Source: Tricholoma matsutake (taxonomy: Eukaryota > Basidiomycota > Agaricomycetes > Agaricales > Tricholomataceae). From it: 64,000 nucleotides of DNA. The stretch is from the NCBI GenBank assembly GCA_026075535.2, contig AP026542.1, positions 3,472,001 to 3,536,000 on the forward strand, read 5' to 3'. Numbering within the stretch: position 1 is the stretch's first letter; every line of letters begins with the position of its first letter. Both the position numbers and the translations under genes were made by a program. The notes under the pieces are model-generated. The model was not told the origin of the DNA. It ran no database searches and saw only the letters and a list, made by a program, of their open reading frames with translations. Of the stretch, positions 12,466 to 24,809 are shown piece by piece.

Positions 12466-14847
12466 ATGGCGAGTATTCCACCAGACAAGGACGACCCCAT
12501 GGGGGACAATTTTGATGACAAAGAACCTAGCCAGACGCGTGAGACGGGCCCCAGTGGCCGGTCTCGAAGGGGGAAGGAGAAGCAGAGAGAGCTCAAGCCC
12601 ACCGGCTCGAGCAGCAGCAACACTCAACACCATCGCTCACCAAGCCCTGGCGAGATCGAAGAAGCCATCAGCGCTAGCAGACGTTCTGCTAGAGAAGAAC
12701 AAAACCAGTGAGCTGGTGTGGGCACCAGCTCTTCCGCTACCGGAAATTGGAGGATTGATGGTGAAGGCATCGTCCTTCACCGAGGCACTTGCAACATCTG
12801 CAAGAGCTACGCTTTACATGTGTACACCCACGTGTATGACCAAGATGATGAATATTTCGACGCGAAAAAGCGTCGAGATTCGGAAATTAACTCTGGCGCT
12901 CTCACCAGAGCCAATCGTGTTTATGATGAATATGAAAAAGATATTGCTGCCCTCCAGGATACCATCCAGAACCTGGAGGATGAGAATGAGCACCTGCACA
13001 AGCAGCTCGATGGACGTTTGTCCAAGCGAGCTCGTACTTGTGAACCCTCTCCTTACCCCAACAGACCTCAGGGTAATTCGTATGCCGGTGCAGCCTCTCA
13101 GCCTGCTCCACCTCCTGCTCCCTGCCCCGTCGTCCCCGATGAGGATGTTAACATGAACGAGGTCTACCCACCTCTTCCTAACCTTCCACCCCCAAGATAT
13201 ACATTCTCAGGCCCTGACGTTCCCAGGACGGTGAACTGGAAACCAGCTCCCAAGCTGCATGGCCAAGTTCCTACGTCCATTCCTCAGAACACTGAGGAAT
13301 TTGATAGCTGGTCCCGGATGGCCCACCCCTCCGGGAACTTCACAATGTTGGAACGAATGCGCGAGTACATGCGGTTCGTCAATGACACTCCTTCAGGGGC
13401 TCAAATGCCCCTGATGACTTATGCCCTTGCCCACTGGAGATTACCCGGTTGGCTCCCTGTTCAAATGCAGTCGGCTCGAGGATTACGCCGACTCAATGAC
13501 CCTACTTGCCTGGAGCAACCCTCGCTCCTGGATTCTGCTGAAACGTGGGTGCAATTCATGCACCGACACCTGTACCAGTGGTGATTCCACCCTGGTACCC
13601 TACTGGATGAACAGAGGGTCTCCCTCCCACATGTCAGGGGACAACTCCTGCTTCATCAACAGATTCCTTCAGGGCTCTCCCCTGAAGCCAAACTACTTCT
13701 CTACCTTCATATTGCGGAGGTACTAGCCACACCGGGATTGTACTGACAGATTCGAGAGCGCGAATGCCTCTCACTGTCCCCCGTGCGCCGTTGGCAGCCC
13801 ATGCCGATCAGCAGCAATACAATTTCCCTTGAGGATGTCATACGACACCTCGCTTCTATGGGAGTCTCAGATGAGGAAGTCCGAGAAGGTTCTCACTATG
13901 CCATCGGCTGGCTTACAGCGATAGCTACTGCCAGCTCTTCCCATTCAGAAGAGTCTTCTACCGCTGCAGACATCGTAAGACATCTGCGGCAACATCAAAA
14001 TACCTGTTCAGAGGATGCTCCTCTGATGTCTGAACCCCGGTGGTGGATCACCGGGCCTAACAATGTGGCCCTTCGAGAGCCACAAAGAAAAAGAAAAAGA
14101 GAATCCACCGCTCCCACCAGGGGCGGAGCTCCCTCTCATTCAGGGCGACCTCGCCCTGAATCAATGACTTCCTCCGCTGGACTATCTGCATCTATGCACG
14201 CGAGCACCTCTCGCATGGACATCCAACCCCCTGCCAGCACCGGACCTTTGTATCTGTCCGGCTGGTGTCCAACTCCTCCAGAGGAATATTCCCTGGAGAA
14301 TGATCCAAACTCAGGATGGTCCGGATCCCCCCTCATTGTCAAGGCGACTCAAGGCCAGAAGAAGGCCTTGAAGAGAGCTAGGAGAGTCGCTGCCGGCATC
14401 CCTCCTAACGGGCACAAGAAGCCCATTAGCAAATTCACTCCAGTCGCGTCTACCAAGCCGCGAAAAGTTAGAGACACTGAGGACGACGGTGATACCACTG
14501 ACTCCGTCTCTTCATCCGACGATGAAACATTCACCGTCAATAAGTCCACCATCGATAAGGACCATTTCCCTCTTGATGAAGGGCAAACGACAGACACCTT
14601 GGCTCTGGGGAACTCCCCAGAGACACCCATATCCCAATTGTCTTCATTGGCATCAAACAACAAAATGACCCTGCTTTCTTCCGCGCCCGATTACGAGCGC
14701 GAAGACCCCGTACCCACAACTCCAGAGGAAGTTAGACGTATGATAGTCAACATCAACCTCCCCGATTCCTTGTCGAACCTCGACGAGTCCAACATATCAT
14801 CGTTGAGCCTCGACGATACCCACATCCCCGACGACCCTACTAAATAA
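12466..14847 (+). pseudogene. Gypsy-A second ORF of unknown function, downstream of pol
   Basis: This frame is different from gag-pol (frame 1), with ATG at 12466 in good context (ACCATGG), and runs about 794 codons to a TAA at 14845-14847, 146 bp before the 3' LTR. It is broken only by TGA at 12709, 13582 and 13744, all CGA-compatible, so it decays in the same way as pol and was probably a single protein. Visible parts are a Ser/Arg-rich start, a CX2CX5HX3H cluster from about residue 109 (CNICKSYALHVYTH) that could bind zinc, a charged heptad-like coiled coil at about 147-190, a Pro-rich middle and a Ser/Asp-rich tail. There is no signal peptide or membrane segment as an env protein would have. 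I do not recognise the family. A structural or nucleic-acid-binding accessory protein is possible, but that is inference. Confidence 0.7.
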
Positions 14848-14979
14848 GGTCGTCACATTTTTTAATAAACAAACGAATTGATTCACCTTGTCGTACCCTG
14901 ACGATACCCACATGCCAGACGATACTCTCTTCGAGATTGTCTACTTACTCAAAACATTATGCTTCTCCCCTGGACGAAG

Positions 14980-14993
14980 CCTAAGGGGGAGGA
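14980..14993 (+). other. Gypsy-A polypurine tract
   Basis: CTAAGGGGGAGGA directly precedes the 3' LTR. It is the expected primer site for plus-strand DNA synthesis. Confidence 0.75.
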
Positions 14994-15191
14994 TGTGGTG
15001 ACCCGGGGCTTGACCCCATGTTTGTATATATTATATTTCTTTGCTATAGACCTGGCTGGCCCCTATAAAGGGACCAGCCTTCTATTTTACATAAGCGATC
15101 CTTTACTACCACCTCGAGTACACACAATAATATACGTTATTTGTGTTTAGCTCCTGCATGATCTTAAGGGACCCTCCTCTGACTCACAACA
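14994..15191 (+). repeat. Gypsy-A 3' LTR
   Basis: This 198-bp copy matches 4833-5030 with about 12 differences and is followed by TSD copy CCTAT. Paired differences such as TCATG versus TTGTG and CCAA versus CTGA imply a lost CG that decayed on opposite strands in the two LTRs. Confidence 0.95.
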
Positions 15192-17102
15192 CCTATCTCA
15201 CACTCCTCACTTCTCCATCCTCCCTCCTCCTGTAGAGCCATCCCTAGTCATGTGCATAGCTATATATATGATTGTTAAGTCCTATGCATGCTGTAGAGAC
15301 CTCCCATGGAGAGAAGAGAGCCCTCCCTCCCTTCTGATACAAGGAGAATGTTGATTTACAAGCTTAATATAGGTGAAGAAGCGAAACTATATGTTTATAA
15401 TCACTATATATACATGCCCAAGTGTTAAGCACCAAAAAAAGCGGAAGGAATGGGTGGAAAATGAGTAGAATAAGGTGCTCATCATCGGGGATGATGAGGG
15501 CGATGTTAGCCGAAGGCATTGATCAACCGTGGGAGACGGTGATCGGTTGTTGATCGGGGTGGGAACTGGCGGCGGGAAGTCCGCCGTCCGGAATCCCGCA
15601 TGTTGATTGCTTATGTGAGCATAGTCCTATGAGTACCTGGTGTGAGCTGGGGACGTAGGTGATAACACTAGTTCAACCGCTGATGAACCACCACTGTAGT
15701 ACCACTGTACATTAGCTTACTTAGCTACACATCAGCCACTAATTAGTAAGCTTGATGACACACAGGTGGATTGGAGAGGAAGACAGGAGCTCGAATGGGC
15801 CAGATGACAGAAGGCACGAAAAGTCTGGAAGTTGAACCCAACGTCGGGGTGTGCGGATGGCTTTTCTCAAAATTTGAAGCACTGTTGATCATCTTCTTAT
15901 TAACATAGGAACATACCAGGCCTAGGCTTTTTAGAATGTGGATTCAAAGCACGTTTCAGCTTGGCGAGAAGTTCGGGTGCCGTCCTCGTTCTCCACGGCC
16001 CAATCGTGACAGTAATCGACACACCAGGTCGTATCATGCAGCTGTTTGAGGATGAGAAACTCTGTAGTGACAGAAGTATTTGCCTGTCCATCATACTCTC
16101 TTCTCTTAAGCGGAGAAGCAATACTTGGCTTCAAGACTCAACTCCCTGTCCCATCTGGCGCTCTCGTCGGCGCTGGGTTGCAGGTTGGCTGGGTGTGGAC
16201 CAGCAGTTCAGGAGAGTGGGTGGCAGTAGGCACACGATGTCGAGGGTCGCGACGTTTAGTACCCCTTTATGTTCTCAGTGGGATAAGCCCTAGAAGTGGT
16301 TTAGTGGATCTCCGAGACTCGCCAATGCCTCCAGATGATGAACCAGATATATTGTGCCCGTATCCGACGCCATGGGGCGGAGGTTCTGTATGTCAATTAT
16401 CTGGACAGCGACAGTGAAGAAGACAAGGTAAGCCCTTTAATTTTTTATGATGAAGTCATACTATCGGCGATTGTTTGTCAAAATGGACGTGTGAACGAAT
16501 TGCGCACGGACCGGCAGCATCAATGGTCCGTGCGCGTTACGAATGAGTATAAGAAGGATGAGTAAATACTTGAACAACTCATACTTACCTTGATGGCACA
16601 GGCTCCTTCAAGGACCTGGGTTTGTGGGCCGAGTAGACCCCCCATAGCACGGCGACCTTGTCCATACAGGGAGTCTGCCCGGCTTGTATGGGCTTCGGCT
16701 CATGCACCGTCTCAATATTTTCCTGTCCCGCTTTGGCCACTCTGGCTGGGTGGGCCTCTCTTTTTTTGACCTTTACATGTTCTAACCCTAACCCTAGTAT
16801 ATAGGCAGGTCGTAGCTGGTCATCATTGTATGGTGTGGTTTTGGGTAGATTAATACTACAAACAGTTATTGACATGACATTGACAATACATTAAAAGAGG
16901 TATATGTTGTCAGCATTAAATGTTGTATATGATGTCTGACATGGTGAATGCAATAATGTCATGCTAGTGCTTAGCTCACTTGTCGATGTCAAGCTTAAGT
17001 CAATAGCTATCATGATGAGCAGCAACAGAGCGACATGCTACAAGAGACTGCTGTTAGATCGTTGGTCAGCGAGCGAGATATAACGATCGAGTAGAAAAAA
17101 AA
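15192..17102. other. Unassigned DNA with possible host exon remnants
   Basis: No TE motif was found. Between 15900 and 16560 the plus strand has a stretch encoding PDDEPDILCPYPTPWGGG in one frame and an acidic YLDSDSEEDK end followed by a GTAAGC donor-like site at about 16429. On the minus strand, 16592-16875 encodes about 95 residues (ends LKEPVPSR) and stops at a canonical AAG|GTAAGT donor. CG dinucleotides are more frequent here than in the flanking TEs. I recognise no protein family and cannot assemble an intact gene. The stretches 15200-15900 and 16880-17100 hold nothing I can name. Confidence 0.3.
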
Positions 17103-17910
17103 TTAATTGTAATTGGACCTCCCTCGCGTGAATACAAGGGAGGGTGAGTGAAACTATTTAAAATACCCTGCCCCACTAGTCTAGTGAGGGAGGGTTCTGG
17201 TCCTGTCCTATCCTCGTCCTTGCCCATCCCGTGCGCGCCATTGTCTGTCTCTATTGTCGCTCCTGTTCCCCATTCCAATGGTCATCACATTTCCGCGGTT
17301 ATCCCGCCGCCGTCCTCGCCGTCGTCCTCATCTTCCTGGTCATTCTCGTCTTCCTGGTTCGGCTCATGGAGAAGTCCTGGGTCAGCGGTACGTGCCGTCC
17401 CCATACATGTCATCCCTGTCCCTATCGTCGTAGTCCTCACGCTAGTCGTTGCCGGTGCTGGTGTGGTTGTCGGGGCCCGTCGTTGGTTACTAACACCCAT
17501 ATAGCATACCTTTCCACCCCGCGAGTAGTTGCTCAGGGCAGTGGAGGGGGGGTGCTGGTCGGGGTGTGGGTCTTGTTTTTGGTACTCCTGGTTGTCCATC
17601 CTGGTTCGTCACCCAGTCACACTAGCATTCCACCCTGCTAAGGTTGCGACGGAGGGTGGTACCTCGAGGTGTTGCACAGGCCTCTCGTCTTTCGCCCTTC
17701 CCCAAGGTCCGATTAGATTTTTATCAACGAGCCTCACATCCCATTTTAAGGGGAGAAGGCGTCACGCACCTCGGGGACTGTTGTGTAGGATAAATGAGTA
17801 AGGTCACAGAGAAAGCGAGAAGTTAGTGAAAACAGACAAAAAAAACTTACTTGTTAATGCTTTGAGTCCCCCTAGGCCTTGAAACCGCCGGCGACGGTTG
17901 GGATAAACTA
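17103..17910 (-). repeat. Block Z copy 1
   Basis: This is a divergent, CG-rich copy of the recurrent block. It starts with CCCTCGCGTGAATACAAGGG-type hairpins (17119-17200). Pyrimidine/GT-rich sequence follows with the palindrome GCGAGTAGTTGCTC at 17520, then the shared CCTCACATCCCATTTTAAGG motif near 17733. On the minus strand there is an intron-like stretch with AAGTAAGTTTT donor at about 17850 and CACTAAC branch motif at about 17815. It has more intact CG pairs than other copies, suggesting less or later CpG decay. Confidence 0.5.
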
Positions 17911-19018
17911 CACAGATGTTGGGAGATGAAACATATGAATGAAAAGGACTTACGGCTGAGAAAGCGAGAGAACAGGTTGGTAAATGCAGGTTCTGGATAG
18001 GTGCAAAAGAAAGAAGGGAGAGTAGGAGAAGATCAATAACAAGTAGCTGTCGTTGTCGGCGACAGCGAGGGTGTCGAGCAAAACCGAATGTGAGAACGCG
18101 TCTGAACTGGTCTATTCTGTCAAGTATAAGTAGTACATTCTTCCTCTATACTTAACAACATCTACTACATCGAGGGTCAGGATAGAAATAACACCTGCAA
18201 TACGACCCTTTAATAAACAGATCACATGACACTCACATCACATGTAAGGTAGAGGAAATCCATATGCATCCAGTGTCACCTGATTTGGCATGATGAACGT
18301 GACAAAAGTGCAAAAATTCGCATATCAAAGAAAGCACATAAATTTCAAGCAATCTGCCACCACCAAAATTTTTATTTCCACTTCATGATTGTTTGGTGGT
18401 TGTACATTTTTGAGACATCAGCATGAATAAATGATATGTGTTTTCAAGAGATTCTACGGTGTCCAAGTGAAACGAACACGTGATCAATTTAGTGCATGCT
18501 AAGGTCTCGTCACACATCAGTCACAACAGCTGACATTGGATGCCTATGGATTGCCCCTACCTTACTCCAACTTAAGCAAGAAGTTTCGAAGTTTAAGCAT
18601 TCAGTGGGGTGAATTAAGAGTCAGATTCAAGACAGTATGACATCAAACAGTGCAGTAAACTAGTGGAAATGAATTTGTCCTAAGGTTCTAGGGAGAAAAC
18701 ACGTGTATTGGCCAATAATATAGGATTTACATGGGAATGTAACAAAAAATCTGGGTGACATGTCGTGACAACTCTCGACGCACCTCGTGGAAGATAGCAT
18801 ACTGCCAGTAGAGACCCCCTGTTGACACTGTGTGTTTCCACCCTACTAGTACAGTGCCCTGCTAATCCAAAATCCCACCAGCTCTAAACACCTAGACAGG
18901 TACATCCATGCTGAGTATACATCATAGGTTTGACAAAGTGGTGTTATAGTGACAGAGGTGGCATCTGCAGCTGTGATCTGGACTTCATGCAGCCTCAACC
19001 ACTGAGGATCGAGTTGTT
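17911..19018. other. Unassigned DNA
   Basis: No gene is visible. The stretch at about 18190-18245 resembles, in reverse, 25440-25500 on the far side of the Gypsy-B1 element, so it is part of another dispersed repeat that I cannot delimit. Confidence 0.4.
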
Positions 19019-19023
19019 GAGGG

Positions 19024-19425
19024 TGTTAGGGCGACACCCACTATCTGCTAGCTAAGACCGTGTGGGTTCTCTCTACAAGAAGGGGGCGGGATCCGCACTC
19101 GTGATGGGGGAATTGATTGTTTTGATGTGAGGGGTTATTAATAGGTGAGTTTGTTGAGATAGGCCTTTCACACTGAAAACGTAGGTGGAATACCTAAGAG
19201 AACACAACTGGGGTCCCCTAGGCATATATTTAGGGTTTATATACTATGTTACATATATTGTACATTGTTGTTACCGACGCACTTGTACATGCGCGTACAT
19301 TTTGATGCGTGCGAAATAAAATTCTCATGCTATCAAAATGTAGCATCATTTGGCGTCATGTAGCGTAATGTGACATAATATAATAAAAATGAAAGTTTAT
19401 TAGGTAATGGAGTGGTTTCCTAACA
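19024..19425 (-). repeat. Gypsy-B1 3' LTR
   Basis: The LTR is 402 bp, TG...CA in element orientation. It pairs with 24810-25211 and is bounded by TSD GAGGG at 19019-19023. The polypurine tract AAAAGGGGGGTAA abuts it on the internal side (19426-19438, reverse). Confidence 0.95.
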
Positions 19426-19436
19426 TTACCCCCCTT

Positions 19437-20840
19437 TTATGCCTCGACTTCCAGGCGAGAAAATATTATGTTTGTCCCCTCTGTGAAATTTTGGTAAGGC
19501 CAGAATTTCATCCCCTCATACACCATTCTCGCAATGCGACGCGGAGCATTCGGATTATGTTTAAAGAATTGGGTGATTGCATTACGTGCCCGCTTACAAT
19601 TCTCTTTGGGTTCCCATGAATTATTTTTGTCGGTATAGTTTTTCCACTTTATTAAGAACTCCAATTTGTTCCGTCGAAGATGTGAGTCTAGAATTTCTTC
19701 AACTATGTATTCTGGAGGACCTTCTACTATTATTGGAGGTTGCGGAGTAGTTTGTTGGCCAGGAATAGTGGGCGGGTGGTAAGGGTGTAGGCGGGATATG
19801 TTAATCTCGGGATCAATCTTGAATGATCGGGGTAATTTTAGCACTACCGCATTAGGCGAGATCACTTTAGAAATCGCATATGGGCCAACTTGTTTCTCTG
19901 TAAGTTTCTTTGAAGGTCGTGGAATATTCAGGTCCTTGGTACTTAGCCATACCAAGTCACCAACTTTGTACTCTGGAGCGCATGCTCGAGTACGATCCAC
20001 GTGTCGCATCATGTCATCACGTGCTTTCTTCAATGCTGCCTCTGCTTCCTCTTGTACCCTTTGCATCTTAGATACAAAATCTTCTACCGGCTGTACTTTG
20101 ACTTCCCTTCTGGGTTCTACTCCCATGCGAGGATGATATCCATAATTCGCAAAAAAGGGTGACATACGAGTAGCCAAATGGAATTTGTTATTGTGGGAAA
20201 ATTCAGCAATTGCCAACCATTCGGGCCAGTCAGTTTGTCGGTAGTTGACAAACATACGTAGGTACTACTCCAACTCCTGATTCATTCTCTCTGTCTGCCC
20301 ATCAGTCTGTGGGTGATATGCCGTAGATAATTTAGTTTGAATTCCCAATATGTTGTTTAGTTCTTGCATAAATGCGGAAGCAAATTGTGGTCCGCGATCG
20401 GAGATAACGGTATCGGGTAACCCATGTAACCGCCATACCTGATTTAGATAGAGGCACGCCAAGCCCAATGATGAGGTTTCTGTAGTAGTAGGAATAATAT
20501 GGACCTCCTTTGTAAAGTGGTCGCATACTACGAATATTGCATCGTACCCTTGAGCCTTGGGTAATCCGGTAATAAAATCCACAGATATATCTTGCCATGG
20601 CGCTTTAGGTATAGGGTTTGGCATTAATTTTCCTGCAGGTTTCTCTGGAAATTTCTTCCCCCTCATCCACGTATCACATCCATCCACATACCCCAACACA
20701 TACTTCGAAATTCTGGGCCACCAGTAATTTCTCATTACTAATTCCAACGTGTTCCATCTTCCTGGGTGTCCAGCAATCAGTGTATTGTGATGTAACCGGA
20801 TGATCTCCCTTCGCAAATCCTGATCCTTCGGTACATACAC
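19437..20840 (-). pseudogene. Gypsy-B1 integrase with chromodomain
   Basis: The integrase begins with the zinc-binding region LHHNTLIAGHPGRW...YVDGCDTW, where the final Cys of the HHCC motif reads Trp. The catalytic core follows with Asp in DISVDFITGLP, Asp in VISDRGPQFAS and Glu in DGQTERMNQELE. The C-terminal half has the GPYAISKVI integrase tail and a clear chromodomain, YIVEEILDSHLRRNKLEFLIKWKNY...NSWEP. One TAG at 20256-20258 (sister copy has CAG) interrupts the protein after the Glu motif. Apart from this stop the frame runs from the RT stop to the element end. Confidence 0.9.
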
Positions 20841-22740
20841 TTTTCCTCAAAACAACACCAACCCTTGTTCCTCAGCCCATTCATCTCCTTTGATATTACC
20901 TTTCTTCTCTCCCTTCAGAGCTTTCACGGCTTCCACTACTTCATCGTCCATTTCCGAACATTGTCTAATTTTAGACAACATTTCCATTTCCGAGCTATCT
21001 ATTAATAGATGCCCTTGATGCATAGCACAAATGTGAAAGTATTCGGGTTTGAGTAAGGTAACATTTTTATTGTCCTCCTCCACCCCCCTTTTATGATCAA
21101 TACGTCTGGATAATGCATCTGCTTTCCTCATTAAGCTTCCCACTTTGTGGACCAAGTGAAAATTGAAATGCGATAGGAATAGTGCCCAATGTGCTTGCCA
21201 GTGATTAAGCTTTTTAGCAGACATGAAGTATTGCAGATTTTGATGATCCATCCAGATCTCAATCTGATGCATACATCCCTCCAAATAATGCCTCCACGCC
21301 TCCAATGCTCATATTATCCCCAACATCTCTTTGTCATGCACATCATAATTCCTCTCCACATCATGCAACCCTTTTGACAAGTATGCACAAGAATGCCATT
21401 TGTCATCTTTGCACAGCATTGATAATACTGCTCCAGTAGCAAAATCGGATGCATCGGATTCCACTCGCAAAGGGCGTGTGAAATCTACTGGGGCTAATAT
21501 TGGTCCCTCCACAAACTTCCTCTTCAACTCCTCAAATGCTGTCTGCTGCTGCTCTCCCCACCTCCATACTACTCCCTTTCGCGTAAGGTTATGTAAGGGT
21601 GTGGCAATTTTAGAAAAATTGTGCACAAAGCAACGATAATAATTTGTGAGTCCCAAGAAGGCTTGAACCTCCTTGACATGGGTGGGCGCAGGCCAATCTG
21701 TGATCGCCTGTACCTTGATCGGATCCATTTTGATCCCGTCAGGGCCGATCAATAATCCTAGGAACTCGATCTTGCTTGCCACAAACACACACTTCTCTGG
21801 TTTCAAAAATAGATCGTTCTCTGCCAACCTCCATAACACCTCCTGCACTATCGCCTTATGATTCTCTTCATCCTCTGTGAATATCAGAATGTCGTCAATA
21901 AATATTATTACCATCCCTTTGTCTATTATGTCCTTGAAAATGTCGTTCATCATATTTTGAAAGGTCGGGGGACTATTAGTCATCCCAAAAAACATGACAA
22001 GCGGCTCAAAGGATCCTCGATGCGTAGCAAATGCTGCCTTCCACTCATCTCCTTTCTTTATTCGTACATTGTTGTATCCCCATCCTAAATCCAATTTTGT
22101 AAAGACCTTGGCTTTTCCCACCTTATCAATTATTTCTGAGATCAACGGCAGGGGGTATGTGTTCTTCACTGTCCACTCATTCAGATACCTATAATCAGTA
22201 CACATCCTCTTCCTTTGGTCTTCTTTGGGCATGAAGAATATTGGTGACATCTGCGGTGATTTCGAAGGTCATATGTATCCTTTGTGCAATTGCTCCTTCA
22301 GGAATGCATCCACTTCTTCTTGTTCCATCAGAGATAACGGATATACCTTTGACTTCTTTGGCACAAACCCTGGCTTCATCTCAATTGCATGATCCCATGG
22401 CTTCCGCACCGGCATTTGCTCAGACTCCTTCTTTTGGAACACTGACAAATGTTCATGATACACATTTGGCACCCATTCCTCCACTGGCTTCTCCACCTTC
22501 ACGATATTCTTGTCCCATGACTGTCCTCCACAAACTGCTCTAAAGGTTTGCTTCTGCTCTTCTTTCTTGATCATGATCAGAACTTCCCCATTTGGCATTT
22601 CCTCATCCTCCACTTCCTCCATCGTAACAGAATACTTTCTCAGACGTTCTTTCTCTTTCTTTTTCCTTTTTTCCTTCTTCATCTTCCTCCCATACACATT
22701 ACATTCCTTAGGACAACGAGTCATTTGTACTTTCCCAGTT
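20841..22740 (-). pseudogene. Gypsy-B1 reverse transcriptase and RNase H
   Basis: A single minus-strand frame covers the RT ([33 protein letters not shown] with the first Asp, MTNSPPTFQNMMN and the intact IIFIDDILIF active site) and RNase H (LRVESDASDFATGAVLS, HDKEMLGII, IWMDHQNLQYF, LSRRIDH). Stops are TGA near 22266 and at 21306-21308, where B2 has CAA in both places. A CGA ancestor explains TGA in one copy and CAA in the other. A third TGA at about 20841-20843 is shared with B2. Confidence 0.9.
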
Positions 22741-23234
22741 TTCCAATCAATTATGCTTCTGTAACCACAGACATCCTATTATTAGATTGGTTTTCCCAAG
22801 ATCACACACTTCGAATACATTTAGTACCATAGTCACTTCCTCCTTGATAGTTCCTCCACGATTGACTGTTCCATCAATATTGTACACCATTATAGGTTGC
22901 ACCAGCTTGCATGTGTTAATACTGTTTCTGGTAATTAAGGATCGATTAATAAATAATCCTGTAGCACCACTGTCAAGCAACGCTTCCACATCAATAGCTG
23001 CATGCATGTCCACTGTCTTCAGTCCCACAGTCAAGGTGATTTTGGGTTCTATTCACACAGAGCAAATAAAGAATTTAGGGGTTTTCGGAAATGACATGTG
23101 ACAATTTTCTTTGTCACATGATTCGCAACAGTTGTACTCCTCCTCGATTTCCTTTTCTGATTTACTCTGGGTTTCCTTGGATACTAATACATTGTAACGA
23201 TTCTGGGTCACCAATGGGGAAACCTTCACTGGGA
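22741..23234 (-). pseudogene. Gypsy-B1 protease, start of the pol frame
   Basis: Pol starts in the -1 frame relative to gag at the gag stop, in the context TCCCAGTGAAGG, so gag-pol fusion probably used -1 frameshifting. The retropepsin part reads TVGLKTVD...DVEALLDSGATGLFINRSLI with the catalytic DSG and ends in TNLIIGCLWLQKHN. An 8-bp deletion relative to B2 just after KHN shifts the rest of pol out of register here. Confidence 0.85.
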
Positions 23235-24322
23235 CTCTTCCACAAAATTCTTCTGCCTGCCTTCCTCCGGCTTCACTTCCTCGATTGTAGCTTCCCTAAT
23301 CTTTCTTTTCTGCCTACAATTCCTAGAAATGTGTCCTAACTGCCCACAGTTAAAACATTTAAGTGGGGCTCATCTTCCTGCTTGATCAACCTCCATTGCC
23401 TCTGCTGGTGCTGCTGACTCCATAACTATAGGTGTCACTGCCATGGCCAGTGGCTGTGCCCTCGGAGTTTGCGCCTGAGGCGCCTTTCCTTTCTCGGACT
23501 TTCCTCCTGATGACTTTCCAGATTTACTACTTCTGTACATCAACTTTGACTCCGCCTGTTCCTGCTGATATTGCCGGTCAAGGCGCATTGCCCAATTATA
23601 CCACTCGTCCAACTTCTCTGGCATAGAAGGTAGTCGGTAGATAGACTTGAATAAAGAGGGATTTAATCCTGCTTTCAAAAACTCTACCAACGCGGCTTCT
23701 CCCATGTCTGTTTGCGAAGCTTCTGCTTTGAACTGCAAAATAAATTCATCTGCCGTTAAGGAACCTTGGCGCATGGTCTTTAATTTAGCATTGGCTGTCG
23801 CCTTTGGATTAGGGTCTCCAAACTCTGCCTCCAATCTCTCCAGAAATTCCTTGAAGGTTGCAAATGGTTTATTTCCCGCAGCAATTTGATTAATAGCCTC
23901 GTTTCTCCAGAACTGTGCTTTCCCCCCCTGAATGTATGAGAGAGCAAACATAATCCTAGACTCGGCTGTACGAAACTCTGGCTTCCTCCCATGGATGTAC
24001 AATACTATAGAGCTGATGAAGGATTTTGTATTCTCCATGGTACCGTCAAAGATTTGCGGGGGCGCGTACTTAGGTAAGTGCACTTTTCCATTTCCGGATT
24101 TCTCTGCTGTCTCATCCTCCTGCGATATCCACTCCACCATCTCCTCCATCTCATCATCTCTTTCTCCTATCGTCTCTGGCTGTACTTCCACTTGTCTGGC
24201 TGTGATGCTGCCAATACTGACACTAATTGCGACATTTGCGCTGTGAGCGCATCAATTTTCGCCTCTAGTGCTGGTATGGGAACAGGATTAGGACCGGGAT
24301 TAGAAGTTGAAGGTTCAGACAT
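23226..24322 (-). pseudogene. gag: Gypsy-B1 Gag
   Basis: ATG at 24322 matches the start of B2 Gag. After about 40 residues a 1-bp deletion (CC for CCC) shifts the frame; the rest reads from the next register. The capsid-like region PPQIFDGTMENTKSFISSIVLYI...FLERLEAEFGDPN is well kept. A TGA at 23372-23370 (CGA expected, QAGR-R-APLK) separates it from the zinc knuckle CFNCGQLGHISRNC, a canonical CX2CX4HX4C. The natural stop is TGA at 23228-23226. Confidence 0.88.
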
Positions 24323-24795
24323 AATTGTAGAATCTGTGATGAATCACTTCTTTGACAAATTCAAAATCTTTTCTTCGAGACCTCTCCAAACATTTACGGG
24401 TCACATGATAAGGTTTGTCGAGGTTCGTCAATCATTTGTCGTTCGTTGGGCGCTTAATTTGACACTTCAGATCAATAACCCTTCCAACAGTGCCTGATCT
24501 CAGAGATAACACTGAATTTGGCTTGTAACTAAAATAGTTGTCTGAATAGAGTGATGTAAATCGTAACTAAACCAGATCCAATCGGTTGTCTGGTTGCAGC
24601 TGTCCTAATGACGAGCGCTGCCTCTCGATCACTGGCGGTCGCAATGTAAGGCAAGGCCTGGCATCGGCTTATGAAAGAAAAGGTAGATTATGTATATACA
24701 AGTACTTCCGGCTCGTGCTGAAAGGATGAGTAATTGGATGTGGCGTGGTGAAACAATGACGTATGTGCAAGTAAGAGAAGGCGCACTGATATGGG

Positions 24796-24809
24796 CAGTT
24801 GTGTTCTTC
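24796..24809 (-). other. Gypsy-B1 self-complementary primer-binding site
   Basis: Directly after the 5' LTR the element reads GAAGAACACAACTG. Its AGAACACAACTG is the exact complement of CAGTTGTGTTCT inside the element's own LTR, about 34 bp downstream of the LTR TATATAAA and so where the transcript should begin. This is the arrangement of Tf1/sushi-type self-priming elements. Confidence 0.7.

Larger units (their letters stand above)
4833..15191 (+). mobile_element. Complete Gypsy-A LTR retrotransposon (10.36 kb)
   Basis: Two 198-bp LTRs, both starting TGTGGTGACC and ending CTCACAACA, bound this unit. The 5-bp target-site duplication CCTAT is present at 4828-4832 and 15192-15196, so both ends are original. 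Between them are a gag-pol frame in PR-RT-RNase H-IN order, which is Gypsy order, ending in a chromodomain-like segment, and then a second long frame of unknown function. The LTRs differ at about 12 of 198 positions, of which about 10 are CG versus TG/CA. Every frame is interrupted by stops, so this copy is dead in cis. At 10.4 kb it is long for a fungal Gypsy element because of the extra 3' frame. Confidence 0.95.

Noticed and set aside
12197..13156. 319-codon ORF overlapping the end of Gypsy-A integrase and ORF2
   Set aside because: Out-of-frame shadow: integrase (frame 0) and ORF2 (frame 1) both show protein-like composition and CpG-type stops here, while this frame does not.
16783..16798. 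CTAACCCTAACCCTA, telomere-like repeat
   Set aside because: Only two units, surrounded by ordinary sequence; not evidence of a telomere or an internal telomeric array.
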